Source: Halegenticoccus tardaugens (GTDB lineage Archaea; Halobacteriota; Halobacteria; Halobacteriales; Haloferacaceae). From it: a stretch of DNA of 64,000 nt. This document shows positions 61,366-64,000 of the stretch, piece by piece; the first letter of the stretch is position 1, and each line of letters begins with the position of its first letter. Where the stretch lies: the NCBI RefSeq assembly GCF_004116405.1, contig NZ_SDIC01000002.1, positions 372,001 through 436,000 on the forward strand. The letters are read 5' to 3'. Below the pieces are notes generated by a model, which worked only from the letters and a program-made list of their open reading frames with translations, was not told where the DNA came from and searched no databases. Made by a program: the position numbers and the translations under genes.

Positions 61366-62109
61366 ATGCAAACTGGGATAAACCTGTTTACGCTCAGAGG
61401 CATCCACGAACCGCTTCCACGGGTGCTCGAACGCGTCGCCGATGCCGGTTACGACGGGGTCGAGTTCCTGCACCGCCTCCCGGGCGCAGATGAAAACGAA
61501 GTGGTCAGAACCCTCGATCGGACGGGCCTCGCCGTCCCCGGAGCGCACCTCGGGCCGTTCACGGACCTGTCGGGACTCCCAGGGGAACTCGAACGGACGC
61601 TCGGCCTCTACGACGCGGTGGGCTGTGAGGCGCTCGCGGTGTCGATAGGCGAGGAGCGACTCGGCTCTCGGGACGTTATCCATGAGACGGCGACGCGACT
61701 GGAGAAGCTCGCCGCCCACGCCAGGGAGCGGGACGTCGGGCTCCTGTATCACAATCACCACTGGGAGTTCCGTCCGCTCGACGGGTCGACGCCCTTCGAC
61801 ATTCTGCTCGACGAGCTCGACGAGCGCATCGGCGTCGAACTGGACGTCGGCTGGGCAGCCGCCTGCGGCGACGACCCCGTCAAGCGGATTCGCGCCCTCG
61901 GGAATCGGCTGTCCATCCTTCACGTCAAGGACGTGGACGTCACTCGGAAGGCGTCGGTCGAGGTGGGCACAGGCGATGTCGATCTAGCGGCCTGCATCGA
62001 GGCGGCGGCGGCGGAGGGCGTCAAGTGGTGCATCTACGAGCACGACGAACCGGACGACCCGCTCGACTCACTCGACCGCGGCGTCGCGTTCCTCGAACGG
62101 TTCCGCTGA
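61366..62109 (+). CDS. Sugar phosphate isomerase/epimerase (xylose-isomerase-like TIM barrel)
   Basis: 247 residues. The barrel motifs are AGYDGVEFLHRLPGADEN, GLAVPGAHLGPF, VGLLYHNHHWEFRPLDGSTP (His pair and Glu), IGVELDVGWAAACGDDP (Asp), SILHVKDVDV (His/Asp) and KWCIYEHDEPDDPLDSL (Glu). The HNHxWEF and DVGWA motifs are typical of inositol/sugar epimerase-like members. It faces the Gfo/Idh/MocA gene convergently, 6 bases between stops, and the two families often act together on inositols or 3-keto sugars. Confidence 0.88.
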   Translation: MQTGINLFTLRGIHEPLPRVLERVADAGYDGVEFLHRLPGADENEVVRTLDRTGLAVPGAHLGPFTDLSGLPGELERTLGLYDAVGCEALAVSIGEERLGSRDVIHETATRLEKLAAHARERDVGLLYHNHHWEFRPLDGSTPFDILLDELDERIGVELDVGWAAACGDDPVKRIRALGNRLSILHVKDVDVTRKASVEVGTGDVDLAACIEAAAAEGVKWCIYEHDEPDDPLDSLDRGVAFLERFR

Positions 62110-62115
62110 CGCCGC

Positions 62116-63129
62116 TTACGACGGATCGACGTCGACGCGGCGACCGGTTCGGGCGGACTCGTATGCTGCGGCGGTCAGCGCGACGGCGCGGAACGAGTCA
62201 AGTGCGGTCGCCGGCGGTTCTTCGCCCGTGTCGAGTGCCTCAACGAACACTTCGACCTTATTCTGGTCGTCCTCTCGGTCGACGCGCGGCAGGCACTTGT
62301 TTCCCTCCTCGTCGATCAGTACCACCTCGTCCTCGTTGAACCGAATCTCCTCGTCGTCGGTCCAGACGCGGATGCGCTCCGTGAACCGGGGGGTCCGACC
62401 CGACACGGCCACGCTTCCGGTGGCCCCTCCTTCAAACGTGACGCTGAGCGCCGCGTCGGACTCGATCCGCCGGTCGTCGTCCTCGAACGACATCTCGGCG
62501 GAGACGCTGGCGGGGGTCAACCCGGTCGTCCAGAGGAGGCCATCGATCAGGTGGTTACCGGTGTCGTACGTGACGCTCCCGCCGCTGAGTTCGGGTGTCG
62601 TCCGCCACGTCCCGCCGAAAAGCTCCATGTACGGCTGGGTGATTTCGGCATCCACGTAGACGATGTCGTCTGACGACGCCGCGAGGTGTTGACGAGCCGT
62701 CCGGTACGCGCCGTTGAGGTGGCGCTGGTAGCCGAGCATCACCGTCCGATCGCTTCCTTCGACCCGATCGGCGATCTTCGCCGCGTTCGCCGGGTCGACA
62801 CAGAGCGGTTTCTCGCAGAGCACGTCGAGTTCGGCGTCGAGCGCCGCGGCGACCTGCTCGTGGTGGAACGCGTGGGGGGTAGCGACGACGACGGCGTCGA
62901 GTTCCTCGGTCGCAAAGAGGTCCCGATACGTCTCGTACAGCGCCGCGTCTGGCAGCGCGAGTTCCATTCCGGCGCGTCGGCGCGCCTCGGGATCGACGTC
63001 GGCGACGGCGACGACACGCGTCCGTTCGTGGTCTCGAACCTGTCCCCCAATCACCCCGCCGAGCCACCCGTAGCCGACGACGCCGAATCGGTACGCTTCA
63101 GTCAAGTCATCGCTGTGTTGTCGACTCAC
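62116..63129 (-). CDS. Gfo/Idh/MocA family oxidoreductase
   Basis: 337 residues. FGVVGYGWLGGVIGGQVRDH is the NAD(P) Rossmann motif, VVVATPHAFHHEQVAAALDA follows, and VLCEKPLCVD holds the EKP motif with its catalytic Lys. DTGNHLIDGLLWTTG has the active-site Asp and His. The C-terminal domain begins at ITQPYMELFGG. Family members oxidise sugars, inositols or related compounds. Convergent with the isomerase/epimerase gene; upstream on the same strand is the PfkB kinase. Confidence 0.88.
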   Translation of the reverse strand: MSRQHSDDLTEAYRFGVVGYGWLGGVIGGQVRDHERTRVVAVADVDPEARRRAGMELALPDAALYETYRDLFATEELDAVVVATPHAFHHEQVAAALDAELDVLCEKPLCVDPANAAKIADRVEGSDRTVMLGYQRHLNGAYRTARQHLAASSDDIVYVDAEITQPYMELFGGTWRTTPELSGGSVTYDTGNHLIDGLLWTTGLTPASVSAEMSFEDDDRRIESDAALSVTFEGGATGSVAVSGRTPRFTERIRVWTDDEEIRFNEDEVVLIDEEGNKCLPRVDREDDQNKVEVFVEALDTGEEPPATALDSFRAVALTAAAYESARTGRRVDVDPS

Positions 63130-63281
63130 ATAGAGTGCCTCGCTGCAACCGAATTAAACCTTCTGCCGGCGGCGACGGATCACGGGTCGCGGTCCGTGGG
63201 CCGCGCTCGCGGCTCGCCGAACCAGCGGCCCATCGGCGGTCGCGGAACGATCGACGCTCGGTTCCCGTCTGGCTTCGAGTG

Positions 63282-64000
63282 TCAGTGGTCGATAGAACGT
63301 TCGAACCGCCCTTCGTAGCCGTCGAGGAAGTCTCGGAGTTCGTCGTACGTCGGCGGCGCGCCGTTCCGGACGAACCATCCGGCGACGGCGCTCCCGACGG
63401 CGAGTTGTGCGCCGCCATCGACCGCCGCGAGTTTCCCGACGAGGAGGCCCGCGTTGAAGTGGTCGCCGGCGCTCGTGGTGATCGTCGGTTGGGGTTCGCG
63501 CGGAATGGAGATGCGCCAACGTCCTTCGTCGTTGACCATCGCCGCCTCGGTTACCGCGTGGACGACGACTTCTGACACGCCGAGAGTGGCGTGCAGCGCG
63601 GCGGTGACGTCACCGATTTGCGTCTCATCGACGTTCGACCCGCCGAGGTTCGCTAACCGGAGCGCTTCAGCTCGGTTCGTGCTGACGGTGATGGGGACGA
63701 CATCGTCGAGGGCGCGCAGTGAGGCAATACCCTGCGTGAGCGTCTCCGTCGAGAGCCGCCGTATGTCAGCCGGATCGACGAGAACGCGGCGAGGCGGATC
63801 TCGGAGGCGCGGCCAGAGCTCTTCTCGGAGCCCCGTCCAGATGGTGGGCATCCGGGGGATAGTCGCCCAGTAGCCGAGACCGAGTAGTTCCGTCCGGTCG
63901 ACCGACGCGGCGAGCGAATTCAGGCCGACGACCGAGCTGATCCCCTCCCAGTCGAGATTCGCCAACCGGCGGGTTTCGCTCAGCAACACCTTTCCGTCGT
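63282..64000 (-). CDS. PfkB-family sugar kinase (N terminus outside the window)
   Basis: The frame is open to the window edge, so the N-terminal substrate-binding part is missing. Visible are LLGLGYWATIPRMPTIWTGL, VLVDPADIRRLS, ITVSTNRAEALRL, VVVHAVTEAAMV and TITTSAGDHFNAGLLVGKLA. The last holds the G-A/S-G-D motif with catalytic Asp and anion hole of PfkB kinases (here SAGD). Apparent internal GTG at 63989 should not be taken as the start. It probably phosphorylates a sugar or 2-keto-3-deoxy acid of this catabolic region. Confidence 0.8.
   Translation of the reverse strand, partial: DGKVLLSETRRLANLDWEGISSVVGLNSLAASVDRTELLGLGYWATIPRMPTIWTGLREELWPRLRDPPRRVLVDPADIRRLSTETLTQGIASLRALDDVVPITVSTNRAEALRLANLGGSNVDETQIGDVTAALHATLGVSEVVVHAVTEAAMVNDEGRWRISIPREPQPTITTSAGDHFNAGLLVGKLAAVDGGAQLAVGSAVAGWFVRNGAPPTYDELRDFLDGYEGRFERSIDH

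Overview
This window is from a halophilic archaeon (class Halobacteria). The evidence is GC-rich coding DNA with very acidic proteins, many secreted proteins with twin-arginine (Tat) signals and Cys lipoboxes, archaeal TATA promoters with little or no leader, TrmB- and Bat-type regulators, haloarchaeal DUF2080/TnpB insertion sequences and a geranylgeranylglyceryl-phosphate-synthase-like relic. The genus cannot be fixed from the sequence. There are no rRNA genes, no intact tRNA and no CRISPR array.

Region 1 (1-19 kb) is a mosaic of mobile DNA and accessory genes. At least eight copies or relics of one IS200/IS605 (IS1341-type) family appear in the window: three with tnpB, two nearly identical MITE-like derivatives, and several end fragments. 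One tnpB carries Asp-to-Asn in the first RuvC motif. Between them lie a GH5-type glycosidase, two beta-helix proteins, a DDE insertion sequence with a frameshifted transposase, a flippase-like membrane protein, a LURP-one-related protein, and an integrase relic beside a tRNA-like fragment. At 11.8-15.0 kb is a compact cluster: sulfotransferase, small ORF, APS kinase fused to a nucleotidyltransferase, and a YqcI/YcgG (GntA-like) N-oxygenase. It looks like an N-hydroxylation plus sulfation pathway and is the best candidate here for an undescribed system.

Region 2 (19-27.4 kb) holds a large secreted GH97 glycosidase, an ArsR-SRPBCC pair with palindromic operators, DoxX, a haloarchaeal hypothetical protein and a DrrAB-type ABC exporter.

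Region 3 (27.4-45.4 kb) holds two long minus-strand transport operons. One is a peptide/nickel-class ABC importer (binding protein, two permeases, fused DppD-DppF ATPase) with a class III CoA-transferase and a CitE-type CoA-ester lyase embedded by start-stop overlaps. The other is a MalEFGK-type sugar importer with two different MalK ATPases, a GH15-like hydrolase, a TIM-barrel isomerase/epimerase and a D-2-hydroxyacid dehydrogenase, divergent from a TrmB regulator.

Region 4 (46.5-64 kb) continues carbohydrate catabolism: two zinc sugar/polyol dehydrogenases, a D-galactonate dehydratase (DgoD), two IclR regulators, a sulfatase, a PIG-L deacetylase, a sugar isomerase/epimerase, a Gfo/Idh/MocA oxidoreductase and a PfkB kinase cut by the window end. 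Two IS1341 elements sit here. One interrupts an iclR gene, whose end can be rebuilt by joining the flanks, and the other truncates a GH3 glycosidase relic. Overall the window reads as a sulfated or acetylated galactose-containing polysaccharide utilisation island repeatedly invaded by TnpB-type elements.
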